Origin: Timema cristinae
Taxonomy: Eukaryota > Arthropoda > Insecta > Phasmatodea > Timematidae
NCBI GenBank assembly: GCA_039000515.1
Contig: JBCFYV010000100.1
Location: forward strand, 21,574,716-21,638,715
Direction: 5' to 3'
DNA: 64,000 bases
In this document: positions 32,405-41,825 of the stretch, one piece after another
Numbering within the stretch: position 1 is the stretch's first letter
Layout: each line of letters starts with the position of its first letter
Position numbers and translations under genes: made by a program
Notes under the pieces: model-generated
Databases searched by the model: none
Told to the model about the DNA's origin: nothing
What the model saw: only the letters and a program-made list of their open reading frames with translations

Positions 32405-32418
32405 TAATACAGATTGCT

Positions 32419-32805
32419 TTACCTGAGTACTGAGTGGTTTTGGAATGTAACACTCTTGCACTGAGGCATCCACATTTATCCATTTCAGGATCCTGTTGAT
32501 TAGAACTCTTTGAACTACAATGGTACCAGTATAAGATATTTAAGAGCCTCTCCTAGGGCGCATGCGCATTGATCGAAAGCGAGAAGTGACTCTGTTGAAC
32601 AGGCTCCAAAATGTGCGGCCCGCGTGTTTTCTCTACCCGGAGTGATGGCGACATTGACCTAGTGGTCAGCAACCTGTGGCTGGTGAACCAGTAACACTGG
32701 AACACGTTCCGCTCGGGTGGGCAAGACGAACTCTTGATTTCACCTGGCTCGTCTATCTCCCATCACTCTTCCTCACACCTGATTTAACTTAACAAGGCAT
32801 CCACT
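32419..32805. other. Non-coding stretch with a possible tRNA-like SINE head
   Basis: A GC-richer interval. 'acctagtggtcagcaacctg' near 32657 resembles the head of the SINE at 37111 ('tctagtggtcagaattcttg'), but no box B follows convincingly. No gene is seen. Confidence 0.35.
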
Positions 32806-33058
32806 TGGGTGGCCGTGTGGTCTAAGGCGCTACTTAAGAAGTTGACTATACTGCTGTTAACGGGGAGATAGAGGTTCGAATATCTGTACGGATGTACTAA
32901 GTTTTATCCAGAATAGTTTTATAATCTTCCTCCACGCAAATGCGGGTACACATCCTTTAAATATAGCCGTCCTAATCCCTTATACCATTAGCGTAATTAG
33001 TACTGTACATAAAAATATAGCCTGAATGAGAAGAATAGACGTGGTGTCAAAAATAAAT
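32806..33058 (+). mobile_element. B-family SINE, near full length
   Basis: The head 'tggccgtgtggtctaaggcg' resembles a class II (Leu/Ser-like) tRNA D-arm. Box B is GAGGTTCGAATATCTG. The body is 'cttcctccacgcaaatgcgg' and 'accattagcgtaattagtac'. The tail, 'atagcctgaatgagaagaat' then 'agacgtggtg', is diverged. Confidence 0.75.
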
Positions 33059-33321
33059 TTAACACGACGCCTCATATAAAATAAGAGGCAGATATTTTTG
33101 TTTAGGTAATATACACCCGATTTCTATCTTAGGCTATTCACTATTTGAGATAGTAACTTGGGTAATAACTTTGTAGATTTTATATTTAAAAAATTCGTGA
33201 GTAAAATAAATCAAATATTTCTTCAGTAACCCACAATATTAAAACATGTGTCATAAACCTCTCTCATTGTACCAATCAGAGCAATGAGCCCAAACTTCCC
33301 CGTCACAGTCAATGAGATTTT

Positions 33322-33476
33322 TTTGAATCTGACACCTTAATCTATTTGTTCACTGTAATTCTTTTATATCGAAATAAAAAGGTAAAAAGGGTTAGTTTGT
33401 TTTGAATCTGATGCCTTAAGCCATTTGACCAATATATTCTTTTTATCAAAAGATAGAGGTGAAGAGAGTTAGAATT
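33322..33476. repeat. Imperfect tandem duplication, about 75 bp
   Basis: 'ttttgaatctgacaccttaa' and 'tctatttgttcactgtaatt' are followed by a second version 'ttttgaatctgatgccttaa' and 'gccatttgaccaatatattc', each ending in an AAAAGGTAAAAAGGGTTAG-like stretch. Confidence 0.6.
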
Positions 33477-33539
33477 TAGGAATTGCATCAGTATTCACCT
33501 GAGGTAGGGATAGAAAACAATTAATTAATATTTTATTTT

Positions 33540-33775
33540 TATTTGTCACCGAACTTCACTACCCTTTCAGAATATACTCATGCAAACTAATTATTCTGAT
33601 GTTTTAAGGATGAGGAAGTTTGAATTTATAGGAAGTGTACTTGCATTTTCATGGAAGAAGAGCGGAAAACTCTTTAGGAAAAAAGCTCCTCAATACACTC
33701 GACCTAGATTCGAACCCTGATCTCCCCTAAATCGATAGCCCAATCTATTGCCAGAGTGATGACGAGGAGTCAGCG
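33540..33775 (-). mobile_element. B-family SINE
   Basis: Diverged tail 'tcaccgaacttcactaccct' and 'ttcagaatatactcatgc', body 'cttgcattttcatggaagaa', 'agctcctcaatacactcgac', box B complement GATTCGAACCCTGATCTCCC, head 'tagcccaatctattgccaga'. Confidence 0.7.
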
Positions 33776-34466
33776 TTTTTAAAACTGAGCTGTGCCATAA
33801 CTATTTGAGATTCCGTAAAGAAATTTTAGAATATTCATATGTTTTTTACACCATAATAATAACATGAGTAATTAGGGTTTCCGTTTTTTTTAAATCTGAA
33901 TAAATATATTTTCCAAAGATGTAGCCAGAAAAAGTAATGTTCTCTGTTTGTTTTATAATTTTATGCTAGTAAAATTTAGCTGTTTCTAATATTAATGTAA
34001 AATATTGTATGGGGGCTCCAACGTGTATTTTTTCTTGTGAAAGGGTTCATTTGTTTTAAAACGTTTGTGAACATATGGCCTATAATCTTAGGCCATTCAA
34101 CCACCAAAGCAGTTACTAAAATTAACTGAACAAAATTTCATAATTGTCCGGGATATGAACCTAACCTTTAATTTTCGAATTGGTGTAGGCCAATCTTGCG
34201 TGCCAACCTAATATACTGATACTGAGCTATCGCCCAATTTCTTACGAGAACCTTCTGGAAGGTATTTCTTCGTACTAGAATCCTAATAGACATTAAGTAA
34301 AAAAGGCCCTTTAGAAGTTTTATTTTAAATGGACTATAGCAAAGGCAACCATTTGAATCGTGCTATGCTCATTTAATTTTATCCCTATTGATATGAAAAA
34401 CGTAATGCACATGACTTATAAACCAACTCTAACCCAGAACAGACAAAATAATTAGACCTAGACCTC
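33776..34466. other. AT-rich non-coding stretch
   Basis: A possible minus-strand tRNA-like box ('gggatatgaacctaac') near 34152 with head-side 'tgccaacctaatatactgat' is too weak to call. Nothing else is seen. Confidence 0.35.
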
Positions 34467-34467
34467 C

Positions 34468-34776
34468 GATCTTTAATTATTATTATTATTATTATTATTA
34501 TCACCGCGTCTTACTACCCGTTCGGGTTATACGCAATTACGCTAATGTGTAATGGTAGGGTGATTGTGAGATGAAATGAAGGACCTACAGTTTAACGTGG
34601 AATCCGAACCACGGTGGAGGCCTGGCATTCCTCACATTCACAAGATGTCTTGTCAGAGGTGAAGGAAGGGTTTGGTAATCAGATAAATCTTTGCCGGGAC
34701 CGAGGATTGAACCCCGGCCGCCAGCACAGAAGTCTGACACCTTACCCCTAGACCGCCAGGTCACCGATCTTTAATT
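34468..34776 (-). mobile_element. A-family SINE, full length
   Basis: The minus-strand copy occupies 34479-34765 between perfect 11-bp duplications GATCTTTAATT (34468-34478, 34766-34776). The tail, body and tRNA-like head are all intact. It is nearly identical to the copy at 26844-27162, so both are recent. Confidence 0.95.
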
Positions 34777-35375
34777 CTTTACTATAAAAGAGAAAGCCAC
34801 AATTCGTTTTTTTTTTTAAATCGTTCATGTCTCGAATAGAACGAGGGACGTTTAGTTCAGAAGAAAGACGCGCCACTCACTTAGCTAAGGTATAAGATCA
34901 GATCCTAAGGACTTAACAACTGCCAGTCACTGCTGCAGATGTTTAAATGTTAATAAGAGGTGGAGAATTAGGTTAAGTGGGAAAATCGACTATGTAAACG
35001 ATTGTGTATTTGTTGTAGAAACAATAAAGAGAAAAGGATTTCATCCTTCCAGTTCGCAACGAGATAGGCATCGCTCTTTTGTTTTCTGTTCCCTCTTCCC
35101 TTTATCCAGTCCCCCCCTCTCCTATCAGCTGAATAGTGAGAAAGAGAGGGAGACATATATCTGCTCCCGTATTCACGTGTACACGTCTGGTTCATTCACA
35201 CGTCACCTTTCTTATTGGAGCTGTTACAATGAGGAGGGACCTCAGCCCTGGTCGGTATCGTTGAGACGTTATGGTCCAAACTCTGGCTAAACACCCAAGA
35301 GCCGTTGGTTTGTTTTTGTGTAATTAGGTCTACCCCTTTCACGGCGATTATTAACTGGGGTTTTGACACATTTTA
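34777..35375. other. Non-coding stretch
   Basis: A pyrimidine-rich segment lies at 35080-35150. A 75-codon minus-strand frame there is low in complexity. No gene is supported. Confidence 0.4.
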
Positions 35376-35376
35376 G

Positions 35377-35890
35377 TGGCCACGTGGTCTAAGGCGCTAC
35401 TCTCGTAGTGGACTAGACTATCGATGACTATCGATGACGATGATCGAGGTTCGAATCTCGGTCGGGTGTACTGAAGGTTTTTTAAAAACAGTTTTTCACC
35501 GGCCTCGGTGGTGTAGTTGGCTAACGCGTTAGTTTTGTGTTGAGCCAGACTGCCGAGGACGGAGAGATCGAGGTTCGAATCTCGGTCAGGTGAGCTTGGG
35601 TTTTTTTTTCCTAAATGGTTTTACACTTTCACTCCATGCAACTGCGGGGGTTCACTTCCTCTAAATTACAACTTCTAAATTCCTAAACCACTAGTGTAAT
35701 TAGTACTTAAGCGTATAACTCGAATGGGTAGTAATACGCAGTGCTAAATTAAAAAAAGTGTTCCACTCTACTTTCACGCAGATGCGGGTACACTCCCTCT
35801 AAAATATAACCTTCCTAATACCAAACACCATACGCGTAATTAGTGCATAAGTGTAAAGCCCAAACGGGTAGTAAGACACGGGGCTAGAAA
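35377..35890 (+). mobile_element. B-family SINE split by a second SINE
   Basis: The outer copy has head 'tggccacgtggtctaaggcg', box B GAGGTTCGAATCTCGG and 'gtcgggtgtactgaagg', then stops at about 35499. It resumes at 35761 with 'ttccactctactttcacgca', 'gatgcgggtacactccctct' and the tail 'taaagcccaaacgggtagta', ending near 35890. The inner SINE lies between imperfect 16-bp repeats (35484-35499, 35751-35766; 13 of 16 match). Confidence 0.85.
35501..35750 (+). mobile_element. B2-subfamily SINE nested in a B SINE
   Basis: A different tRNA-like head (GGCCTCGGTGGTGTAGTTGG then CTAACGCG, box B GAGGTTCGAATCTCGG) is joined to the same B body ('ctttcactccatgcaactgc', 'ccactagtgtaattagtact') and the shared tail GCGTATAACTCGAATGGGTA then GTAATACGCAGTGCT. 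It shows head exchange on a constant body and tail. Confidence 0.88.
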
Positions 35891-35924
35891 TAAAACTGGG
35901 GTTTTGTCTGTTATATAATTATTT

Positions 35925-36185
35925 TTAGGTACCACGTCTTATTACCCATTTCAGGATGTACGCATATGTAGGCTTAATAATTACGCTAATGTGTTAGGGA
36001 TTAAGAAGCTCTAATTTAGGGGATATGTACCTGCATTTTCACGGAGGTAGAACGGACAACCATTAAGAAAGATCCACCCACAGTACACCCGACCGATATT
36101 CAAACCCTTATCGACCCATCATCGGCAGTCCAGTCTATTGCGAGAGTGAAGCCTTAGAACATTCGACCACGGAAGCGGGTTATTC
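35925..36185 (-). mobile_element. B-family SINE, near full length
   Basis: Tail 'taccacgtcttattacccat', body 'ctgcattttcacggaggtag' and 'agatccacccacagtacacc', decayed box B 'gatattcaaacccttatcga', and head 'cggcagtccagtctattgcg', ending 'cattcgaccacggaagcggg'. Confidence 0.75.
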
Positions 36186-36621
36186 TAGAATTAAGTTATA
36201 ATACATTCACGACCTTAGTTTACTTGGATGACAGCTCTTAAAGTTACTAAAAATAATACACACTATATCCTACGTTAACAGCTGACATCTGTCACTTTGG
36301 ATAACTGTAATGAAAACGTATGGTGATGTATTAATTTGATAGTTAACCACAATAATTTGGCCAATATTATTTATATATTTATTTGACGTCGGGCACAAAG
36401 CTTATTTATTGTTTTATTCCACTTTAAAAAATAAATTATTCGCAGCACTTTCACAAAAGCTCTAACTAGTATAGCTTCAAAATGGCTACCGATGAATTAA
36501 AATCATGTGCTTGAACGTGATTCCAACAAGTTCTTTACAATGATGCACCCACGCAGTGGATAAAATATTTTATTCAGTGTAATATTTCGAAATACTATAA
36601 AATAATCATAAAATAATGTAT

Positions 36622-36653
<32 letters not shown>

Positions 36654-37104
36654 TATTATATAATATATATATATATATATATAATGACAAGTATTTAAAC
36701 TTTTACAAGTAAATACGATGTTTGTATTAAAAGGTATTACTGTATGCACTATATTTTTTTACACATCATCCAAAACGAAGATTAAGTATTTTTAATTATG
36801 TTTAAAATATTGTTACGTATTGGATAAAAAGAAATTATTGAGAGCTATGAATCAGTGTAAGAAAACTTAAGTTTACGTTAATTTAAATGTAAAATATAAC
36901 ATGTGATTAAAAAACTTAAAATTTATAACAAAACGGTGATCTTTAATAAGTGTTACCAACCCAAAACCTAAATATATGATTTTAGAACTGTTATCCAGGT
37001 AAAAACAGACTCTAGTTTGTATGACGTGGTCTGATCATTTATAATAAACCGGTTCAGAATGTGCACTTTGAACACAACAAATAAATAAATATTGTTTTAT
37101 TTTA
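36186..37104. other. AT-rich non-coding stretch
   Basis: It includes an AT-palindromic (TA)n tract at 36618-36684 that could extrude as a cruciform. No gene is seen. Confidence 0.5.
36618..36684. repeat. (TA)n tract with internal palindrome
   Basis: Two TA runs separated by 'attattatataat'. Confidence 0.9.
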
Positions 37105-37320
37105 TATCTAGTGGTCAGAATTCTTGGCTACAGATCCAGAGGTTCCCCGTTCGATCCCCGGTGCTTCAAAAAAAAAATATTTTGTGAAGCAGTGGGTCTG
37201 GAACGGAGTCAAACTCAGCCTCGTGAGGACAAAATAAGGAGCTACTTGAATAAATAAGTAGCATTTCCGGATTATAAAACTAAACTCATGGACTAGAGGG
37301 CACGCTGTGTTGACCACATG
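37105..37320 (+). mobile_element. E-family tRNA-Glu-like SINE
   Basis: 'tctagtggtcagaattcttg' (box A/D-arm) and GTTCGATCCCCGG (box B, near 37150-37162) resemble a Glu/Asp-type tRNA. An A-run, 'tgaagcagtgggtctggaac' and 'ggacaaaataaggagctact' follow. Only one clear copy is in the window, so the family status and right end are uncertain. Confidence 0.5.
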
Positions 37321-37690
37321 ACACCCCTATCCGCACATGTTAGCACTATGATATCTAATGGCAGCAGCCGCTCGGTGGACGCAGTTCTCTTGCGAGCTCA
37401 TATCATGGAGTAATTGAGAGCCAGATACAACTTTATACTTAAAAGGACCATCTGGAAAACGGTCCTTCAGAAGGCTCATCGTAAGAAAATGGGGCTATAC
37501 ATGAACAGCGTTTGTTTTATTTCTACCGAAACTAAAAGTGAGTCCTCCCCCAGAATCCCGAGGGGACGTGGGTGCGTGTACGTTTATTGGCAACGTCTGC
37601 GGCGAGGAGAAACCGGTCCACCATGAAAAGTGGAGTCTGTGTTCGAGTGTTTGGCATTGTCTGACGGACATACTTTCACTGCTCACAACA
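37321..37690. other. Unassigned stretch
   Basis: Overlapping 60-70-codon frames on both strands have no domain. It is moderately GC-rich, and no feature is supported. Confidence 0.35.
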
Positions 37691-37999
37691 TACTAGAGCA
37701 GGGGCTCTCAAACCTCTAGCCACTCTAGTCTCGCTCCAATACTAACTGGGGATGTTGGGGACGTGAGATAAGGGCTGTGGTTTTGCAGTTTATAGAGCAA
37801 AGTATTTTTTGGTCAAAAGAAATCAAATATGTCATTATTACAAACAAATATTTTAATTTTCTTAACATTGTGACCTCAACAGTTATTGAATATCAAGAGT
37901 GTCCTGGAATTTATTGACAACTTTTTCTCTTAATTTAAAAAGTTTGTCATCTAATTCTCCTATGCTCGTGATAGATATTCAACAGCTGTTGATACTCGC

Positions 38000-38192
38000 T
38001 TCGTTGGCCGCATGATCTAACGCGCTACTTTCATGTTGGACTAGACTGCCAAAGATGAAAAGACCCGGGTTCGATCCCCGGTTGGGTGCACTTTCTCTAA
38101 ATTAAAACCTTCTTAGTCCCTAACACATTAGTGTAATTAGGGCATAGGCATATAACCCGAACGGTTAGTAAGACGTGGTGCTAAAAAAAACT
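38000..38192 (+). mobile_element. B-family SINE, internally deleted
   Basis: Head 'ttggccgcatgatctaacgc' and box B GGGTTCGATCCCCGGTTGGG. It then skips to 'cactttctctaaattaaaac' and the tail CATATAACCCGAACGGTTAG then TAAGACGTGGTGCT. The middle body (about 60 bp) is missing. Confidence 0.8.
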
Positions 38193-38488
38193 GTTGATAT
38201 CACCATGTGAAGAAAATTAAACTATTTTTTTCTACTGGAGCAAAATAAAAATTATTTTGATCAAAAAAAGTTTTTCTATAAAAAAATGCAAAAACATTAA
38301 CCTTTTCTCGCGTCCTCTCCTACAACCCCACCTTAATTGTAGGCTGTATGTTCACAAGCTTCACTAGTATAACTTAATACATTTCAAATATATGTTTATG
38401 ATCAAATTATAATATAAGGTAAGCATTGCATTTTTGTATTGATAATCATATATTTTCTTATACATGCTTTGTAGAGTTTGTTAAATAT

Positions 38489-38621
38489 TCGAATCCCTTT
38501 CAGGTGTATGGAGGGTGGTTTTTACTAAACAGTTTCCCACTCTTTCTCTACGCTACTGCAGGTATATGTACTCCCTTTACGTAATGTACGTAAGCATATA
38601 AAGGGCACTAAGACTTAGTAG

Positions 38622-38625
<4 letters not shown>
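38489..38625 (+). mobile_element. B-family SINE, 5'-truncated
   Basis: It starts within box B ('attcgaatccctttcaggtg'). The body 'ggagggtggtttttactaaa' and 'cccactctttctctacgcta' follows, then the decayed tail 'gggcactaagacttagtagt'. Confidence 0.6.

Positions 38626-38657
<32 letters not shown>
38625..38657. repeat. (TA)n microsatellite
   Basis: Adjacent to the 3' end of the SINE fragment. Confidence 0.9.
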
Positions 38658-38659
<2 letters not shown>

Positions 38660-38811
38660 TTAATGTTAATTATATACATATAGTGTAAATATAAATGTTT
38701 TGGACGAAATTATTAACCAGGTCACTTTGAAAAACGACCTGGCATTATCCTTAGTGACCAAAGCAGTCGGGCAGAATGATAAATATTTGTTAATTTATCA
38801 TTTTGACCGGG

Positions 38812-39216
38812 AATTTACATCCGGCAAACTATACTAATACCATTAAATTGTGTTCAAAATTTCAGCGTACAGTGCCGGAAGAAAATCTGTTCAAGCATGT
38901 GTGTGCAGCAAGTTGCATAGGAGTTAGGCGCCCGTAACTGCTAATGTAATAATGGCAAGAACTTTCAGTGATGTAGGGCCGTTAACGACTACCCTCAGAA
39001 GGTATTCGCATTTCTAGATGGATTGGTGTGTGTTTACTAATAATTGTGGTATGTTCTGCTGCCGTGCTCCAAGATGTCGAGGTGTGCGTTGCCGTGAACA
39101 TAACTCTTATGCAACATGTTGTAAACATGCTTGAACAGCTTTGCTCTTCCGGTGCCGTACGTCAAAACTTTGAACACGATTTAATGGTATTATCATAGTT
39201 TTCTGGATGTAAATTT
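38812..39216. mobile_element. Foldback element with about 110-bp inverted arms
   Basis: The left arm (38812-38935) runs 'aatttacatccggcaaacta', 'taataccattaaattgtgtt', 'agtgccggaag', 'ctgttcaagcatgtgtg', 'agttgcataggagtta'. The right arm (39101-39216) is its complement with scattered differences. The loop of about 165 bp is unrelated. No coding sequence is present. Confidence 0.8.
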
Positions 39217-39332
39217 ATAGGGATTTTAAATTACTATTGGTTTAAACAAACTATATGTGCAGTTTGGGCTATAAGTTTCCGAACATTCTTTATACATACA
39301 GATTGTACCATAGCATGTGGCACCCCCTATAA

Positions 39333-39686
39333 CGGTGGACAGGAGACACAAAAACAAAGATAAAAGGTAATAGAAACATGTATCCCATTTGAACTTGTTT
39401 GTACTCCAGTAATTTGGAGGTGTTTATCATTAAAGGAAGTGTTCAAAATGGCCACCTTCAGCCTTAATACAAGCCTTTAGTCAACATGTCGTTAAATGGC
39501 GCACTGTTTAAAAATACCAGATGTTAGGAATAACACATAGAACATGCATAGTCAACAGGTCAAGATATATCAAGCATGGTAAATGAACAGTTTAGTGGAA
39601 TAACTTGGGTGTATCTCAGAAACAAGGTCAAATGGGACACATGTTTATATGAACTTGTTCATTGTTATTGTGTCTCCTGTCCACCG
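39333..39686 (-). mobile_element. Tc1/mariner-type deletion derivative
   Basis: Perfect 19-bp inverted ends CGGTGGACAGGAGACACAA (39333-39351) and its complement (39668-39686), with similarity extending inward ('aaacatgtatcccatttgaa' versus the complement of 'caaatgggacacatgttt'). On the minus strand near 39430-39470 the sequence resembles the 'EGGHFEH' C-terminal signature of some Tc1/mariner-like transposases, in a broken frame. A TA duplication is not evident. Confidence 0.6.
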
Positions 39687-40275
39687 CTGAGGTGTATATT
39701 TTATTCTCCTCTCGTCGAAATACGAAGGATGAAATGAGTAATATCTATAAATATGTATTTAAAATATTTAATGGCATTAAATTTAGGAACAACAAACTGA
39801 CTATCGTCCTGGCTTCAAAATACTCGAAGTTTTATGGCCATCAAAACGTAAGCTTGCCCATTAAACCCATCGTCAGACACTTAGATCCAATTCTAAGTTT
39901 GAAACACATGTATATATTTAAAATTATATTACAATATGTATCTACCTGCAGGAAGAATGAATTTGTTTTCTTTAATAGAAATGAATCAGTTTAAGGCCTA
40001 TTTTTGTGAAATACAAAGATAGTGTGTAGCTCCCAGTTGATTTATTTATCTATTATTGCCCTCATCGTTAGGAAACCACATTCACTCAGATAATTATGTA
40101 GATGTAAATAGAATAATAATTTATATTGCTACAATTGTTACATCATAACATTAATTTTCTACAAAATCTCACCAAGTCATAAAAAAAACAAGCAATTTCT
40201 TCAAAGGTATGCTGCACTCCACCTGAAACCTCCTCGGTCCTCACGCCTCACAGTTTGAGAAACCCTGGATTAGAG

Positions 40276-41137
40276 CCAAGCTAAAGTACAATTTAGATAA
40301 GATGGAACTTTTTTGAAAAATAGTGACAATTACAAAAACAATTTTCATTTATTATTTTTACGTAAATACACATAATTTACAGTTGTCACCTTTCATAGCT
40401 AATATCAATATTTACGAAAGACTTGACAAAACCAAAAGTTCACGTCCTTTTGTTGCTTTTATTTTCAACCACATTTTCAAAGACATATTCAACTTCTAGA
40501 TATACAATAGGGTTGAAATTTAATAGGGCTCTATACTAATAATACACTAAGTAAATATACAAATATAGTTCTCAATGTATTGCCATTTACGGCTTGAAGA
40601 TTGTTTCCATGCAATATACACCTTAAAGACCAACGGACAACTGCACAGAACCAACTTCCTTTACGTTCTTTGACTTCAAAATAAAGTTCAACCAATGACA
40701 AATTTTGTATATCCCAGTCCTCTATCTCAGAAAATATAAACTTTAATCTTGGTTGCAACAGAAATTTAAACAATACAACTTATTATAGAGATGGTCGTCG
40801 GACAAGATGGACTTTGTGTGCAATAATATTAATAGTAAGAAAATTTTTATCACTGTAGACAGTAATAAAAGTATTTATTTTCTAAAATCTTCTTATAACA
40901 AGAATCATAATGTAGAAACTATAGGATATAGGCTAGGTACAAGTCTCCATCTAATCTCTCTAAAATAATCACCCAATTTCACAGTGAGCCATTGTATACC
41001 TTATCATGAATTACATGTTTCCTTAATCCTCCACACAGGTGTTTTATAAAAATAATTATTAGCTTCACATTTTTCTATTTGTTCAAACAATAGGCTACGC
41101 TTTTAACTAAACTAATATAATAATAATAATAATACGC
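40276..41137. other. AT-rich non-coding stretch
   Basis: An 80-codon minus-strand frame (40531-40773) has no recognised domain. (AAT)n lies near 41117-41132. Confidence 0.4.
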
Positions 41138-41463
41138 GTCGGCGCTACAACATCGTAGCCTAGTGGTGGAAATGTTAGATAGTACTAATGTACCGTTGCC
41201 CAGAGACCGCCCGAATGTACTAATCGTACAATCGTACATTCTCTCCATGTACCGATAAGATGAGATGATGGTGATAGTGAGTATGCGGATGTAGAACCGG
41301 CGGAAACACTTAAACCTAACTTAGCCTAACCAACCAAACCCTGGTGACCGATTGGGTAGTTCCCCATTCAGGAAAAATACCCATGTTACCAACCGAGAAT
41401 AGAACCTGGAACCGCTAGGCTCATAGCTAGATGCACTGGCCAATACGCCACAGGGCTGGTTAA
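41138..41463 (-). mobile_element. D-family tRNA-derived SINE, copy 1
   Basis: The minus-strand copy matches 43129-43440. Read on its own strand it starts TTAACCAGCCCTGTGG, and carries a tRNA-like head, 'aggatggaacg'-type and 'ttggttggttaggc' segments. It ends with 'cgtacattcgggcgg' and 'gcaacggtacattagtact'. No A/B-type tail is present. Confidence 0.7.
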
Positions 41464-41514
41464 CTAAGCTTAAAGATTATAAATGATAAAGATATAATTA
41501 TAGAAAATCTACCA

Positions 41515-41585
41515 TCATTGTCGTGGAGGGAGAATTGGAAACCATGAAGTAAAAACAATTCTTAGTACACCAGGTGAGTCCAACG
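41515..41585 (-). mobile_element. B-family SINE fragment
   Basis: 'ttgtcgtggagggagaattg' and 'aaacaattcttagtacacca' match the body. The fragment ends where the C-family SINE begins. Confidence 0.5.
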
Positions 41586-41825
41586 CGTTAGTTCAGTCGG
41601 TAGCGTGTCTGTATACTGAGGTAAATATCCCCGGTTCGATTCCCGGCATGGCCGAGAAATTTATCATTGGTTAAATGTTGGTTTACCCTGTCACAGTGAT
41701 GAATTAACGGCCGGGGGCTGGATGTTGTGTCTGTTCTAGTCTTAAGATATATTATAAGGCATATGAAGCTAAGACAGGACTAGCAAGCTGGTAGTGGAAA
41801 ATATATTACTTGAATAAAAAAACTG
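41585..41825 (+). mobile_element. C-family tRNA-derived SINE
   Basis: Strong polymerase III boxes: GCGTTAGTTCAGTCGGTAGC (box A, about 41585) and CCGGTTCGATTCCCGGCATG (box B, about 41631). The tRNA-unrelated body 'gttggtttaccctgtcacag', 'ttaacggccgggggctggat' and 'gctaagacaggactagcaag' follows, ending 'cttgaataaaaaaactg'. The anticodon arm does not fold as a functional tRNA, so it is a SINE and not a tRNA gene. Confidence 0.75.

Larger units (their letters stand above)
30886..32406 (+). mobile_element. Pogo-like DNA transposon, DDE-less, encoding psq-PHD protein
   Basis: A 1517-bp element (30888-32404) flanked by TA (30886-30887, 32405-32406). The 25-bp terminal inverted repeats GGGGAAGGTCGGTGAATACC plus GATCA, and their complement at 32380-32404, match at 22 of 25 positions. 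Inside is a complete small gene: a plausible 5' UTR intron (31091-31439), the 116-codon ORF and AATAAA. A site like GGTAATACCGATCA is present seven times, including in both termini. TA duplication plus a psq helix-turn-helix is characteristic of the pogo/Tigger group of Tc1/mariner. The DDE catalytic domain is absent, so it must be moved in trans. Its insertion in a SINE tail with intact duplications suggests recent activity. Confidence 0.88.
30591..32418 (+). mobile_element. A-family SINE interrupted in its tail by a pogo-like element
   Basis: The SINE begins at 30602 (tRNA-like head, box B GGTTCAATCC near 30649) and reaches TAGTAAGACGTGGTGCTAAT at 30861-30880. Its AAT tail is cut by the DNA transposon at 30888-32404 and resumes as 'taa'. 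The SINE's own 11-bp duplication TACAGATTGCT sits at 30591-30601 and again at 32408-32418, beyond the transposon. The SINE is therefore older than the pogo-like insertion. Confidence 0.93.
37691..40275. mobile_element. hAT-like transposon shell, 2.57 kb, with nested insertions
   Basis: The left end CAGGGGCTCTCAAACCTC (37699) and right end CAGTTTGAGAAACCCTG (to 40267) are hAT-style imperfect inverted repeats. The 8-bp flanks TACTAGAG (37691-37698) and GATTAGAG (40268-40275) match at 6 of 8 positions. No hAT transposase motif was recognised; a 110-codon frame at 39662-39994 is unassigned. Inside lie two B-family SINE pieces (38000, 38489), a foldback element (38812-39215) and a mariner-type deletion derivative (39333-39686). 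These account for much of its length. Confidence 0.65.

Noticed and set aside
41585..41660. Functional tRNA gene
   Set aside because: Boxes A and B are good, but the acceptor and anticodon arms do not pair properly and a SINE body follows. The same reasoning applies to the heads of the other SINE families.
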